Shown: positions 7,114 to 14,749, counted from the stretch's first letter. The stretch: 20,909 nucleotides of DNA from Deltaproteobacteria bacterium (GCA_007128675.1 SKWY01000431.1:1-20909), one strand, 5' to 3'. Notes: generated by a model not told the origin, from the sequence alone. Program-made: numbers and translations.

Positions 7114-7142
7114 TCGACGTTCCACTTCGCCTGCAGTATAGA
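7114..7142 (+). promoter_or_regulatory. possible promoter of the LuxR-type gene
   Basis: TCGACG (7114-7119), a 17-base spacer and TATAGA (7137-7142) precede the luxR-type start by 77 bases within the 291-base divergent intergenic region. Both boxes match consensus at only four of six. The region also has CCTGG-N15-CCAGG (7078-7102), which is too widely spaced for a standard 20-bp lux box. No ribosome site is obvious before the ATG at 7220. Nothing else recognisable was found in this gap. Confidence 0.25.
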
Positions 7143-7219
7143 TTACCGATTCCTCATTGAGCCGGTCGAGCTGACGATATCGAAGCGTTGCCACGTTCCC
7201 CCCAGAAATTGACCAAGAC

Positions 7220-7981
7220 ATGGACCCTGCCTCTTTGGAGAACGTGCTCTGCAAACGGGATCTCGGCGCGGTCCTAACGATGTGCAGCACTTGTGTGGCC
7301 TGCTCATCCGAAGAGGACTTCGATGCCCTGCTCACCCGGGTGGCCGCCCTCTTGGGCTTCGAGTTCCTTCTCTACGCCCACCAGATGACGAGCTATCAGC
7401 GACCCAAACCCGTCAAGCTCGTCAACATCTCCAACCCGAAGCCCTGGATGGATGAGTACAACAAGAGGAACTACGTGGAGAACGATCCGGTCAGACTAGA
7501 GCTGGAGGTGCGTTTGGCCGACAATGAGGAGACCGGGGTCATTCACTGGGATGCCTATGAACGCGAGCTAAGCGTACCTGAACTGGAAATCATCTCTCGA
7601 AGGAGACATTACGGTCTAGAATACGGCTTTTCGGCCTATTGCAACAGCTCGAAGCACGATTCCGTCTTCCTGGTGTCGTTTGCCAGCGCCGGTAGGCGAC
7701 CCGACCGGCGCGCAAAGCTGATGGCCGGATTCCTAGTGAAGCACCTCGGCCGTGCTCGCAAGTATCTCGATCTCTTCTCGTTGGTAAGTACCCTGACCCC
7801 AGGCGAGCAGCGCATTGCCCAATGGTTGGTGGAAGGCAAGTCTAACTGGGAGATTGCCAAGATCACAGGCGTGAGTGACAGCACCGTCAAATACCATGTT
7901 GCCAATATCCTCAAGAAGACCGGGTCGAACTCCCGCCAGAGAGCCGTTGCTATCCTCATAGCGGAGCGCTATTTGTCGTAA
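7220..7981 (+). CDS. LuxR-family quorum-sensing type regulator (LuxR solo)
   Basis: A 253-aa regulator with both parts of the classical quorum-sensing LuxR plan. The N-terminal autoinducer-binding domain (about 30-180) keeps the pocket residues known from TraR: W76 and Y80 in PWMDEY, D89-P90 in VENDPV, W110 in IHWDAY, and a Gly in GLEYGFSAY. Their spacing matches TraR up to D89-P90, with a six-residue insertion before W110. The C-terminal LuxR helix-turn-helix (about 192-247) reads LTPGEQRIAQWLVEGKSNWE, continuing IAKITGVSDSTVKYHVANI, with the SNWEIA signature of acyl-homoserine-lactone responders. No luxI-type synthase is in the window, so it is a solo here. It would sense an acyl-HSL or related signal and control nearby genes, perhaps the divergent glycosyltransferase. 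The stop is 25 bases from the convergent lipoprotein stop. Confidence 0.92.
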   Translation: MDPASLENVLCKRDLGAVLTMCSTCVACSSEEDFDALLTRVAALLGFEFLLYAHQMTSYQRPKPVKLVNISNPKPWMDEYNKRNYVENDPVRLELEVRLADNEETGVIHWDAYERELSVPELEIISRRRHYGLEYGFSAYCNSSKHDSVFLVSFASAGRRPDRRAKLMAGFLVKHLGRARKYLDLFSLVSTLTPGEQRIAQWLVEGKSNWEIAKITGVSDSTVKYHVANILKKTGSNSRQRAVAILIAERYLS

Positions 7982-8006
7982 AGCAGAATGGGATGGTCCC
8001 AAACGC

Positions 8007-11000
8007 CTATTGTACATAGTAGTTCACAACCACGAACTGTTGCTTGCCCGGAACCGGCATGCCTTCACTAACCGGTCCATCGCCCGGTTCTATGGTCACC
8101 CGATAGGCAAATAGCCCGGCGTTGTACAAGTTGTCGACCCAATTCTGCCCCGGAATGCCGCCGATGGTACCCGCGAAGGACGTCGAAGAACTCCAAGTTC
8201 GTGAGTGCGCGTATCCAATAGATGTACCCGCGGTGACGCCAGCACAAACCGAGGGGTTCATACCGGAAGCATCCGGAGTGCATGCCCTGAGCGAGGCATC
8301 CACGTATAGCCCGAAGCTGAACTCGCTGGACTCGCTATGTGTCACAGAGTATCCCCAGGTTGCCGTTGCTCCAGCGGAGGCGGGCGGCTCCAGCAAGTGC
8401 ACTGCTGCGCCGATATCAACTATGGGCGCGTGTTCTTCCAACAAGGCTCGCGCCTCGGCCAACGTTGGATAGCTATTGATGTCGCCCGGTACGCTGCCGA
8501 GGATAGGGGCCTCGATCTTGAACTCAGGAAAGGCGTGGTTGAAGAACTCTTGACTCAAGGCTGAACGCCGGTGCCCCAACGGTATATTCACGGTGAGGCC
8601 TTTGCCGATATTCGTCGAGTCTGGATCGGTGATGATTCTGTACAAATACGACTGATAGACATCGACCTCTGCAATCACCAGGTTGTCGTAGGGTCCAGTG
8701 CCGTATCCCATTTCGGTTTCCAGTTCGGTGGCCCATACATGTTCGTATCCGAAGGTTGCCCCGGTCTCCAGCTCGAACTCGACTGAGGCAATCTTGATGC
8801 TGACGCCTGCGACTAGGCCAATGTTGAAGTTGGGCTCCCACTCGAAGCCCACGGTGATGCCAAGCCTCTTCTCGGTGCTGGTTCCGTTACTCCATCCGGT
8901 GCCGGACCCTTGTGCAAAATCGGTGGAGCAGTCGTCGATGTTCTGATCGATTCCGAGCCGATAGGGCGGCACCGCGAGCACCGCCACTATGCGAGGATCA
9001 CTCAATACAGCCGAGGTGCTTTCGAGCATCACCATGGTCGAGTCCGCGTCTACGTTGGCAAGCGCGAGTCGAGGCGAGCCGGCCACATTCTTGTAGTTGG
9101 CACCGTTGGCCAGTTGCTCGTCATTCTGCGTGACCTGTACAACTCCCCCACTGACTCCGTTCATTCTCACATGAGTGACGTAGAACCCGGGTGTAATACC
9201 ATCCGCCTCCGCTTTGGGTGAGGACTTGCGCAACAGCACGAGATCGTCCCTTCCGTTCTGATTCATATCCGCCACCGCGGCATCGCGGGTCAGGTAGTCG
9301 ATAGACAGGTCGCCTGGCTTCCAGTCATTGTGCGCGCCGGGCTCGTACTTGAAGACTTCTTCATTCAACAGGGCCGGCCAACCGGTTTCGTGTGTCATAT
9401 CGCTTTTGAAACGGTAGACACGATTATTGAAGACGACCTCTTGTCTATTGGGATCGCCCAGGAATCGACCGGCCACCATCAGCCCAAACGGTCGCCGCAT
9501 GGTTCGATCGTGGCCCATCCACGCGTTGTCGTACCAGTTGTGCCAAGTGTGAATATTCACCCAATTCCCGGCCACATCTCCTCCGACTACGGGCTTCTCC
9601 CATGCGTTTCCGTCGGCATCGGTGCTGTTTATGTACCGCATAACGTCCTGGCTGTTGCAACGATGGCCGGTTAGAGAGCTCTGCTGCCACCAGTGCTCCG
9701 TTGCGCCTATGAATATCTCGTGTCTACCGTTACCATCGCCATCGGCTGTAACCAATGATACGGTCGGATCCGGGCATCGATTCCAGTAGTCACCGTGCAC
9801 TTGAAACAGCTTGCGCGCGTTACCCAAAGGCGCCATGTCTGCATGTAGGCTGTCGAACACCTGCATTCCCACGTTGAAATTGCGGTCAGTTTCCGAGGTG
9901 CGGCCGCTCCAGACCACCACCGCTCTGGGAATTCCGTCTTCATGAACAGGACCGGCCGCGGCATGGATCTCCACGGGTGCGGAGCTGCTACTCGTATAGA
10001 GTGTCAGTCCTTCCGGCTGGGCCACTTCACCTGAAGCAACTATTTGATAGGACTGGGAAACCGGATCAAAACCTATCGTTCGATAGATCAGGGGATACGC
10101 GGGGGCCGATCCGAGCATGAAGACGGCCAGTTCGTCACGGCCGTTCTGGTTGAAGTCCGCGGCCACCGCTGCTACGGCGGTGATGGTCTGTCCGGCTGGT
10201 ATGTCCAATGACGGTACTACGCCGGGCGTATCGCGCCGAGCGAAAGTGTTGATACCCGTGGTGTCGAGCATGCGAACGGTGACGTTGCCAGCCATATGTT
10301 CGACCACCATTACCTCTTCCCATCCATCGTCGTCGAACTGCCCGGAAACGGGGATCTTATTGGAGCCCTGGGTGAACCAGTTTTCGAAGAGGCGTTCTTC
10401 TGCCGGTGCATTGTAGTTGGGATTGGGGTCGGCAACAGCGATTCGTGCAGCACCATCGGTGTACGTATCGTGCACATTCGTGCTCTTCTCGGTCGTCCAC
10501 ACGATTACATACTCCGGGCGACGGTTCACCGTCAGCGCTGGCCCTAGGGGGGAATCGTGCCGATTGGGGGGCCTCCTTCCCGAGGAGGCCGTCTCGCCGG
10601 TTGTGAAGGTGAAATTGTATTCCTCTTCGAGATTCACCCTTCCAGTGCCAACAGCGGTACTGACCGTAATCGTGTAAGTCTCGAGAGGAATGAGCATCGC
10701 CGGCCTAAAGACTACCGAGTGTCCCTGCATCTCCCATTGCCCGTTGGGCGCTGCGCCGACGGCATCACGAATCCAAACTGCGGCAAGAGGCATGTCCGGA
10801 GCGAGTGGGGCGGAGAAGAGAACGCGAATGGGGCGATCGAGAGGTACGCCCATCTCGTTGGCGTCCGGGGTGGTCGAAACTATTGTCAGGGGTTCGGGGA
10901 TACATGAACTGGCACCATCGCAGTATTCGTCTTCAGCGCAGAGAAATACACATTCGCCATCAATGCACTCTTCGCATTCATCTTCTTCGCAAGCAGGGCT

Positions 11001-11408
11001 GCAGGGCGGGGCTATGCAGCTTCCGGAACCATCGCAGTATTCGTCTTCAGCGCAGAGAAATACACATTCGCCATCAATGCACTCTTCGCATTCATCTTCT
11101 TCGCAAGCAGGGCTACAGGGCGGGGCTATGCAGTTACCCGCACCATCGCACACTTCATCCGGCAGGCAGGAGTAGACGCAGGCGTCGGCCACGCATAGCT
11201 CGCATGCGTCCTCGTCGCAGTCTTCATCGATTCTGCAATCTGGAGTAGTCTCGGGGATGCATGTGCCGGTGTCTGGATCACAGACCCATCCCTCCTCACA
11301 GTCGACTTCGCAGATGGCGCCGTCACCTGAGCAACCGGCCACGAGAAGAATGCCAACTAGAGAGCCGGCGAGTATTTGAAATAGAACACGAATGTGTTGT
11401 GTGGCCAT
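8007..11408 (-). CDS. large lipoprotein: Cys-rich repeats, Ig-like domain, FG-GAP/VCBS-like repeats
   Basis: A 1133-aa exported lipoprotein. The signal peptide ends in lipobox VAGC (Cys26). Residues about 27-172 are a stalk of EGF/Dickkopf-like Cys modules; the unit CSPACEEDECEECIDGECVF occurs twice almost unchanged, after a diverged copy. Residues about 173-266 form a bacterial Ig-like domain of the SbsA/Big_5 kind (VSTTPDANEMGVPLDRPIRV…). Residues about 300-800 hold FG-GAP/VCBS-like units with calcium-loop patterns: DFNQNGRDELAVF near 420, DGDGNGRHEIFIG near 558 and DMNQNGRDDLVLL near 718, suggesting a beta-propeller. The last 300 residues are beta-rich and Ser/Thr-rich (THSESSEFSFGLYVDASL, AHSRTWSSSTSFAGTIGG). 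ATG 11408 is chosen for its GGGGAG ribosome site and correct signal peptide; an in-frame start nine codons upstream lacks both. It is probably displayed on the outer membrane, role unknown. Confidence 0.85.
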   Translation of the reverse strand: MATQHIRVLFQILAGSLVGILLVAGCSGDGAICEVDCEEGWVCDPDTGTCIPETTPDCRIDEDCDEDACELCVADACVYSCLPDEVCDGAGNCIAPPCSPACEEDECEECIDGECVFLCAEDEYCDGSGSCIAPPCSPACEEDECEECIDGECVFLCAEDEYCDGASSCIPEPLTIVSTTPDANEMGVPLDRPIRVLFSAPLAPDMPLAAVWIRDAVGAAPNGQWEMQGHSVVFRPAMLIPLETYTITVSTAVGTGRVNLEEEYNFTFTTGETASSGRRPPNRHDSPLGPALTVNRRPEYVIVWTTEKSTNVHDTYTDGAARIAVADPNPNYNAPAEERLFENWFTQGSNKIPVSGQFDDDGWEEVMVVEHMAGNVTVRMLDTTGINTFARRDTPGVVPSLDIPAGQTITAVAAVAADFNQNGRDELAVFMLGSAPAYPLIYRTIGFDPVSQSYQIVASGEVAQPEGLTLYTSSSSAPVEIHAAAGPVHEDGIPRAVVVWSGRTSETDRNFNVGMQVFDSLHADMAPLGNARKLFQVHGDYWNRCPDPTVSLVTADGDGNGRHEIFIGATEHWWQQSSLTGHRCNSQDVMRYINSTDADGNAWEKPVVGGDVAGNWVNIHTWHNWYDNAWMGHDRTMRRPFGLMVAGRFLGDPNRQEVVFNNRVYRFKSDMTHETGWPALLNEEVFKYEPGAHNDWKPGDLSIDYLTRDAAVADMNQNGRDDLVLLRKSSPKAEADGITPGFYVTHVRMNGVSGGVVQVTQNDEQLANGANYKNVAGSPRLALANVDADSTMVMLESTSAVLSDPRIVAVLAVPPYRLGIDQNIDDCSTDFAQGSGTGWSNGTSTEKRLGITVGFEWEPNFNIGLVAGVSIKIASVEFELETGATFGYEHVWATELETEMGYGTGPYDNLVIAEVDVYQSYLYRIITDPDSTNIGKGLTVNIPLGHRRSALSQEFFNHAFPEFKIEAPILGSVPGDINSYPTLAEARALLEEHAPIVDIGAAVHLLEPPASAGATATWGYSVTHSESSEFSFGLYVDASLRACTPDASGMNPSVCAGVTAGTSIGYAHSRTWSSSTSFAGTIGGIPGQNWVDNLYNAGLFAYRVTIEPGDGPVSEGMPVPGKQQFVVVNYYVQ
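10914..11141 (-). repeat. 114-bp tandem duplication inside the lipoprotein gene
   Basis: Two adjacent copies (10914-11027 and 11028-11141) of a 38-codon unit are identical except for one synonymous G/A change and the last few bases. A third, strongly diverged unit starts at 11142. Near identity at the third codon position shows that the second copy is recent, or that the copies are kept alike by recombination. The unit encodes one Cys-rich module with eight Cys. Confidence 0.95.
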
Positions 11409-11431
11409 GAATTTCTCCCCGCACAAATCGA

Positions 11432-11455
11432 GCATCAGATGCGGGCGGAGCCCGC
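11432..11455 (-). repeat. two overlapping hairpins in the lipoprotein 5' leader
   Basis: GCATC-A-GATGC (11432-11442) overlaps GCGGGC-GGA-GCCCGC (11441-11455), a perfect 6-bp stem with a 3-base loop. They sit 24-47 bases upstream of the lipoprotein start on the minus strand and could form alternative leader structures or act as a protein site. The GC-rich one could also end transcripts entering from the right, though there is no T-run. Confidence 0.4.
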
Positions 11456-11537
11456 GCCAAAACTAATAGAAGCAACCGCCATAACATGAGCGTCTCAAGG
11501 CACATACTGGCCGATCGGCTAGGTGGCGTTGGGGCAT

Positions 11538-11568
11538 CCAGGTTGGGCCCTGCCGGAAACAAACCTGG
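11538..11568. repeat. inverted repeat in the divergent intergenic region
   Basis: CCAGGTT-N17-AACCTGG has perfect 7-bp arms, extendable by a bulge to ATCCAGGTT/AACCTGGGAT. It lies about 142 bases upstream of the radical SAM start, in the 301-base gap between the divergently oriented lipoprotein and radical SAM genes. It could be an operator or a leader stem. The arms run in the opposite orientation to a BirA-type GGTT…AACC site reading, so it is not called a biotin operator. Confidence 0.35.
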
Positions 11569-11588
11569 GATTGTGCGTGCGAGGACAA

Positions 11589-11732
11589 ATGGATCGCGAG
11601 CAAGTCTCGCAGACACTTCAAGAGACGCGATTGGTCGTGGTGAACTTGTCGTTCAACCAGTTGTGGCGTGCCTTGACCGCCCATACTTCATGGAGGAAGG
11701 AAACGGCAAGTGAGACTACCGAAAACTCTTGA
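11589..11732 (+). CDS. small ORF overlapping the radical SAM start (47 aa, doubtful)
   Basis: A 47-residue frame begins MDREQVSQTLQETRLVVVNL and ends at 11732, overlapping the first 23 bases of the radical SAM gene in another frame. GAGGA lies only three bases before its ATG, too close for a good ribosome site. The composition (one amphipathic helix and a polar tail) is protein-like, but no family is recognised. If translated it could couple to the downstream gene. It may equally be a chance frame or a remnant. Confidence 0.2.
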   Translation: MDREQVSQTLQETRLVVVNLSFNQLWRALTAHTSWRKETASETTENS

Positions 11733-12750
11733 GGCGATACTCGAGAGGGCTCCCGAAGGTCGGGCGCCCAGCAAGGAAGAACGTGTGCAGTTGCTGCAGG
11801 TGCCCGAGGATTCCCTTGATGCATCAACCATTAAGGCCGTTGCCGATATCGTTGCCCGCCGACGGTTTCGCAACACAGGAATTCTCCTGGGCCAGATCGG
11901 AGTCGAGACTGCTCCTTGTCCCGGCAACTGCCTATTCTGCGTCTTCGGAAAGGAACATACTACTCTGCCGCCGAGGCGCATGTCGCTGGACGAGATTCGG
12001 CAGCGGGCACACGGTTTCGCGGAGCGTGGCGATCTCTACGCGTTGTTCCTCATGACCATGCACGAGTTCGATCTTGACTGGCTGGTCGAGGTTGTCAGGG
12101 CTGTCCGCCAGGATGCTCCTTCCCATACGCAGAATGTAGTGAACATCGGCGACTTCGATCTGTGCGCGGCAAAGCGACTCAAGGACGCAGGTGTGAACGG
12201 GGCCTACCACGTATGCCGCCTCGGCGAGGGGATGGACACATCAGTCTCGCTAGATGCCCGCAAGGCGACTTTCAAGGTCATCAAGGATGTGGGCATGGAC
12301 TTCTACTACTGCTGCGAACCGGTTGGGCCCGAACACCGTGCCGAGGAGCTGGTCGAGCAAATGTTCATGGGGATCGACTACGAATGCTTCCAGCACGCGG
12401 CCATGCGTCGCGTTTACATCCCCGGAGCTCCATTGGCTCACCACGGACAGATCACGGAACGCCGACTTGCGCAGGTAGTTTCGGTTGTGACGCTAGCGAC
12501 GCTTGGTTGTTCCGAGACACAGAGCATTGCCGTCCACGAACCGAATCCGCTGGGATTGTCAGCCGGTGCGAATACGGCCTATGCCGAGACCGGAGCAAAT
12601 CCCCGGGATGTGGAAAGCGACACAGCGGGCAGTCGGGGCTTGGACATGGCGGCCTGCCGCAAGATGCTGTACGAGGCCGGCTTCCAATCTCTTCGTCGTG
12701 GCGACGGCATGACGATCGATCTCGATCGCGACTATTTGCAGGTGAATTAG
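11710..12750 (+). CDS. radical SAM enzyme of the biotin synthase / HydE type
   Basis: A 346-aa radical SAM protein. The Fe4S4-binding CX3CX2C motif is CPGNCLFC, Cys70, Cys74 and Cys77, at the usual place for BioB-like enzymes. The TIM-barrel core follows (LFLMTMHEFD, VVNIGDFD, GAYHVCRLGEGMD, DVGMDFYYCCEPVGPE). The last 80 residues resemble the BATS domain of BioB/HydE/ThiH-type proteins, including EPNPLGLSAGANTAYAETG and RKMLYEAGFQSLRRGDG. BioB's CX3CX2C reads differently and no bio genes are present, so biotin synthesis is not claimed. Extra cysteines in YYCCEP and in the ECFQHAAMRR segment might bind a second cluster or the substrate. The start is GTG at 11710, with GGAGGAAGG at 11692-11700. 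It has no operon partner in the window, and its substrate is unknown. Confidence 0.88.
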   Translation: MRLPKTLEAILERAPEGRAPSKEERVQLLQVPEDSLDASTIKAVADIVARRRFRNTGILLGQIGVETAPCPGNCLFCVFGKEHTTLPPRRMSLDEIRQRAHGFAERGDLYALFLMTMHEFDLDWLVEVVRAVRQDAPSHTQNVVNIGDFDLCAAKRLKDAGVNGAYHVCRLGEGMDTSVSLDARKATFKVIKDVGMDFYYCCEPVGPEHRAEELVEQMFMGIDYECFQHAAMRRVYIPGAPLAHHGQITERRLAQVVSVVTLATLGCSETQSIAVHEPNPLGLSAGANTAYAETGANPRDVESDTAGSRGLDMAACRKMLYEAGFQSLRRGDGMTIDLDRDYLQVN

Positions 12751-13291
12751 GGACAAAGCCCCTACGTTGAGGGAGGTCGAAACAAGCTAGCCAAAAGGCG
12801 AAGGCTCATTCTCATGGTGTTTCAGAATAGAGCAGTCAAAGCGGGCATCTCGGTAGTACTACAAGCTGCGGGTGTGCAGCGTAACATGGAACGTTGGACT
12901 CCGAACCACCTTCACTTCGGCTTGAAACAAAGCCGCGCCGGTTCCGGGGGCCGGGGGAAAGCCAGCACCGATCACCTTGCTTGACCTTGCACGCCTCGTC
13001 GTGTCCGGAAACTCAGCCGGCAAGGATGGGACTTTGGTCCGAATGGATTCCCGTCGTGTCCGGAAACTCAGCCGGCAAGGATGGGGCTTTGGTCCGAATA
13101 TCTACAGGCCAAGATTCCCGTCAGTGACTGGGGCTCTTGGTAGAGATCCGGCTTCTATTTGGTGGTGTGCTAGAGGGCTGGACGGCCCCGATTTCGGTCC
13201 GTTCCATATCCCAGGTACAGGTCAGGCGTTCTGCTCTTGGGCAAAGAGGAGGAAGCAGAGCGGCTTCTGGCTAGGCTGCCGACGGGCAGGC
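12751..13291. other. 541-base gap without a convincing gene
   Basis: This gap lies between the radical SAM stop and the convergent TPR lipoprotein stop. It contains a weak stem TAGGG-N7-CCCTA over the radical SAM stop (12748-12764), a hairpin CGGCTT-GAAACA-AAGCCG (12918-12935), the two-copy repeat at 12997-13099, and a stem CTCTT-GGGCA-AAGAG (13234-13248) inside TCTGCT…AGCAGA (13230-13259). A 56-codon frame at 12814-12984 (+), starting MVFQNRAVKAGISVVLQAAG, has GAAGG nine bases before its ATG but no recognisable family. It is not called as a gene. Confidence 0.6.
12997..13099. repeat. two-copy direct repeat, 48-bp unit, 55-bp period
   Basis: Copies at 12997-13044 and 13052-13099 differ at one base (A13031/G13086) and are separated by seven bases. 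Each unit starts CGTCGTGTCCGGAAACTCAG, contains CCGG-N8-CCGG, and ends TTTGGTCCGAAT. With only two copies in non-coding DNA and no spacer diversity, it is not a CRISPR array. It may be part of a dispersed intergenic repeat family or a tandem duplication. Confidence 0.9.
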
Positions 13292-13292
13292 T
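13273..13292 (-). terminator. hairpin at the end of the TPR lipoprotein gene
   Basis: AGGCTGCC-GACG-GGCAGGCT pairs with one mismatch per arm and abuts the stop codon of the minus-strand TPR gene. No T-run follows on the minus strand, so it is only a possible terminator. The stem at 13234-13248 further downstream is an alternative. Confidence 0.3.
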
Positions 13293-14749
13293 CACTCGTC
13301 GTCTGGGGCCTCTTCGTCGGCGACGAGGGCGCCGTCTTCGGGCATTCCTCCTTCGGCTTCTGCCTCCGCCTCCGGCTCTGCCTTGGCCTCCGCCTCCGCC
13401 TTGGCCTCTGCCTTGGCCTCTGCCTCCAATTCCTCTGTAAGATCCTGGTGCAACTCGAAGCGGCGCTCCGCGGCGTTCAGCTGGCGGGTGTGCATTCCTC
13501 GAGAGTCGATGGCGACAGCACGCCGATAATACTCGATAGCCTCCTCGTTGCGGCCCTGAAGCTCGCGCATAACCCCCATATTATAGTAGGCACCAGCCAG
13601 CTCCGGGTTGGCCTCCGCCGCCTCGGCGAAAGACTGATAGGCGCCTTCCCAGTTACTCTCCTTTACGAGCTCGAGGCCTGGCTTCAATGCCGCATCGTCG
13701 GCCAGCTGCGCGCTAAAACGCACGTCACGGTTTCCATATGGGTAAGCGAACGCACGGGCACTGACGTCGGCCGCCGCCCTGAAGAGTTCCGACTCTTCCA
13801 TCGGAGCGGTTATGGGCCGATATCCGGAGTCGCTCTCCCAGTTGATACGCTTCCATGACGACCACTGCGGAACCATGTCCGGAACCGTCTGGAAGGACTG
13901 CAACCGCACCGCGGATACACGTACACGGCGAGTCTCGATCTCTCTTCCATGGCGAGTCCAAAGCGAGTAAGCCACATCCGCCGTCACTCGGCGCCTAGTT
14001 CTGCCCTCGATACTCTCTTCCATTTCGTTCCACCCAATGACATGGGCCGCCAGTACAAGCGGCTCCGTTATGCTGGCGGGTAGTCCATTCGGTGGCGAGC
14101 CAACGAAGACCTGTTCGGGCGAGATGTAAGGGGGCAAAGGTGTGCGCAGGAGGATCTCGAGCTCTTCGTCGTCGTCCTCCACCTCGACCGCAAAGTCGTA
14201 GCGATGCTCGCCATGGTGGTTCCTTGCAGCCAAGGTGATAGCTACTCTACCCGTTGTTTGGGGAATCCACCGAATCGCGCCGGTCTCTGGATCCAACCTG
14301 AACCCTTGCGGGCCGGAAACGAGTTCCCACGTGATATCAGGGGCTCCATAGGCCCTCGCCGCCTCACCGGCATCGTAAGAAAACGGCCGTCCGACGATCG
14401 CTATGCGGCTGGCATTCTCGAGAATCGCCGGCTTCGTATCGGGTCCGATCGCGATCTTGCCTCCCGTTCCCAGTCGATCCACGAGACGGTATGGGCTATC
14501 GACGAAAGCTTCTTCCAGAGCGCTCCGAAGGAGAGTGACCGGATCATCGCCCTCCGGAACGGTTTCGGCCACCCACTCCGGCACGTCGATACCGACCAAA
14601 GCGATCTTTGTCCCTTCAGGTGCATCGAAGAAGGGAGTCTGCTTGCGAACATCTCGCACCTGCGCCACACAGCCCGTGGTTGCGAGTAGTAGCGCCAAGG
14701 CAGACATGCCTATCACGACGTGAAGATGCTTCCTACGTATCTCGTTCAT
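13292..14749 (-). CDS. lipoprotein with cadherin-like Ig domain and TPR repeats
   Basis: A 485-aa exported protein. The signal peptide runs to Cys27 (LLLATTGC), a passable lipobox although Thr at -3 is unusual. Residues about 30-130 form an unassigned domain that begins like a periplasmic N-domain (GTKIALVGIDVPEWV…). Residues about 137-195 match the putative Ig / dystroglycan-type cadherin-like domain (WELVSGPQGFRLDPETGAIR, then IPQTTG). Residues about 367-418 hold TPR helices (WEGAYQSFAEAAEANPELAG, AYYNMGVMRELQGRNEEAIE). The C-terminus from about 441 is a Glu/Ala/Lys repeat ending in an acidic tail. ATG 14749 has GGGAAGAGAG upstream; an earlier in-frame start at 14779 would put charged residues before the signal peptide. 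It is probably a scaffold in the periplasm or on the outer membrane. It lies downstream of the RHS gene on the same strand, 303 bases away. Confidence 0.8.
   Translation of the reverse strand: MNEIRRKHLHVVIGMSALALLLATTGCVAQVRDVRKQTPFFDAPEGTKIALVGIDVPEWVAETVPEGDDPVTLLRSALEEAFVDSPYRLVDRLGTGGKIAIGPDTKPAILENASRIAIVGRPFSYDAGEAARAYGAPDITWELVSGPQGFRLDPETGAIRWIPQTTGRVAITLAARNHHGEHRYDFAVEVEDDDEELEILLRTPLPPYISPEQVFVGSPPNGLPASITEPLVLAAHVIGWNEMEESIEGRTRRRVTADVAYSLWTRHGREIETRRVRVSAVRLQSFQTVPDMVPQWSSWKRINWESDSGYRPITAPMEESELFRAAADVSARAFAYPYGNRDVRFSAQLADDAALKPGLELVKESNWEGAYQSFAEAAEANPELAGAYYNMGVMRELQGRNEEAIEYYRRAVAIDSRGMHTRQLNAAERRFELHQDLTEELEAEAKAEAKAEAEAKAEPEAEAEAEGGMPEDGALVADEEAPDDE
13354..13427 (-). repeat. 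Glu-Ala/Lys-Ala coding repeat
   Basis: Near-tandem six-base units of the GCCTCC/GCCTTG type encode alternating Glu-Ala and Lys-Ala pairs at the C-terminal end of the TPR lipoprotein (about residues 441-466). Such tracts are slippage-prone and form a rigid or charged helix. Copy number is likely to vary between strains. Confidence 0.8.

Noticed and set aside
6850..7335. 161-codon minus-strand frame across the divergent gap
   Set aside because: The middle looks somewhat protein-like, but the frame overlaps both the LuxR start and the glycosyltransferase start, has no proper start with a ribosome site, and no recognisable family.
11538..11568. BirA-type biotin operator upstream of the biotin-synthase-like gene
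   Set aside because: The arms are CCAGGTT…AACCTGG, in the wrong orientation and sequence for known BirA boxes. The position is also far from the start.
12162..12770. 202-codon plus-strand frame within the radical SAM gene
   Set aside because: It is an alternative frame of the radical SAM gene with Arg/Gly/His-rich residues. The other frame has the catalytic motif and BATS-like end.
12997..13099. CRISPR array
   Set aside because: There are only two copies, a 7-base spacer, no further units and no cas genes.
12977..13858. 293-codon plus-strand frame over the repeat and the TPR gene end
   Set aside because: Most of it is antisense to the TPR lipoprotein. Its Leu/Arg/Cys tract is the mirror of the Glu-Ala repeat.
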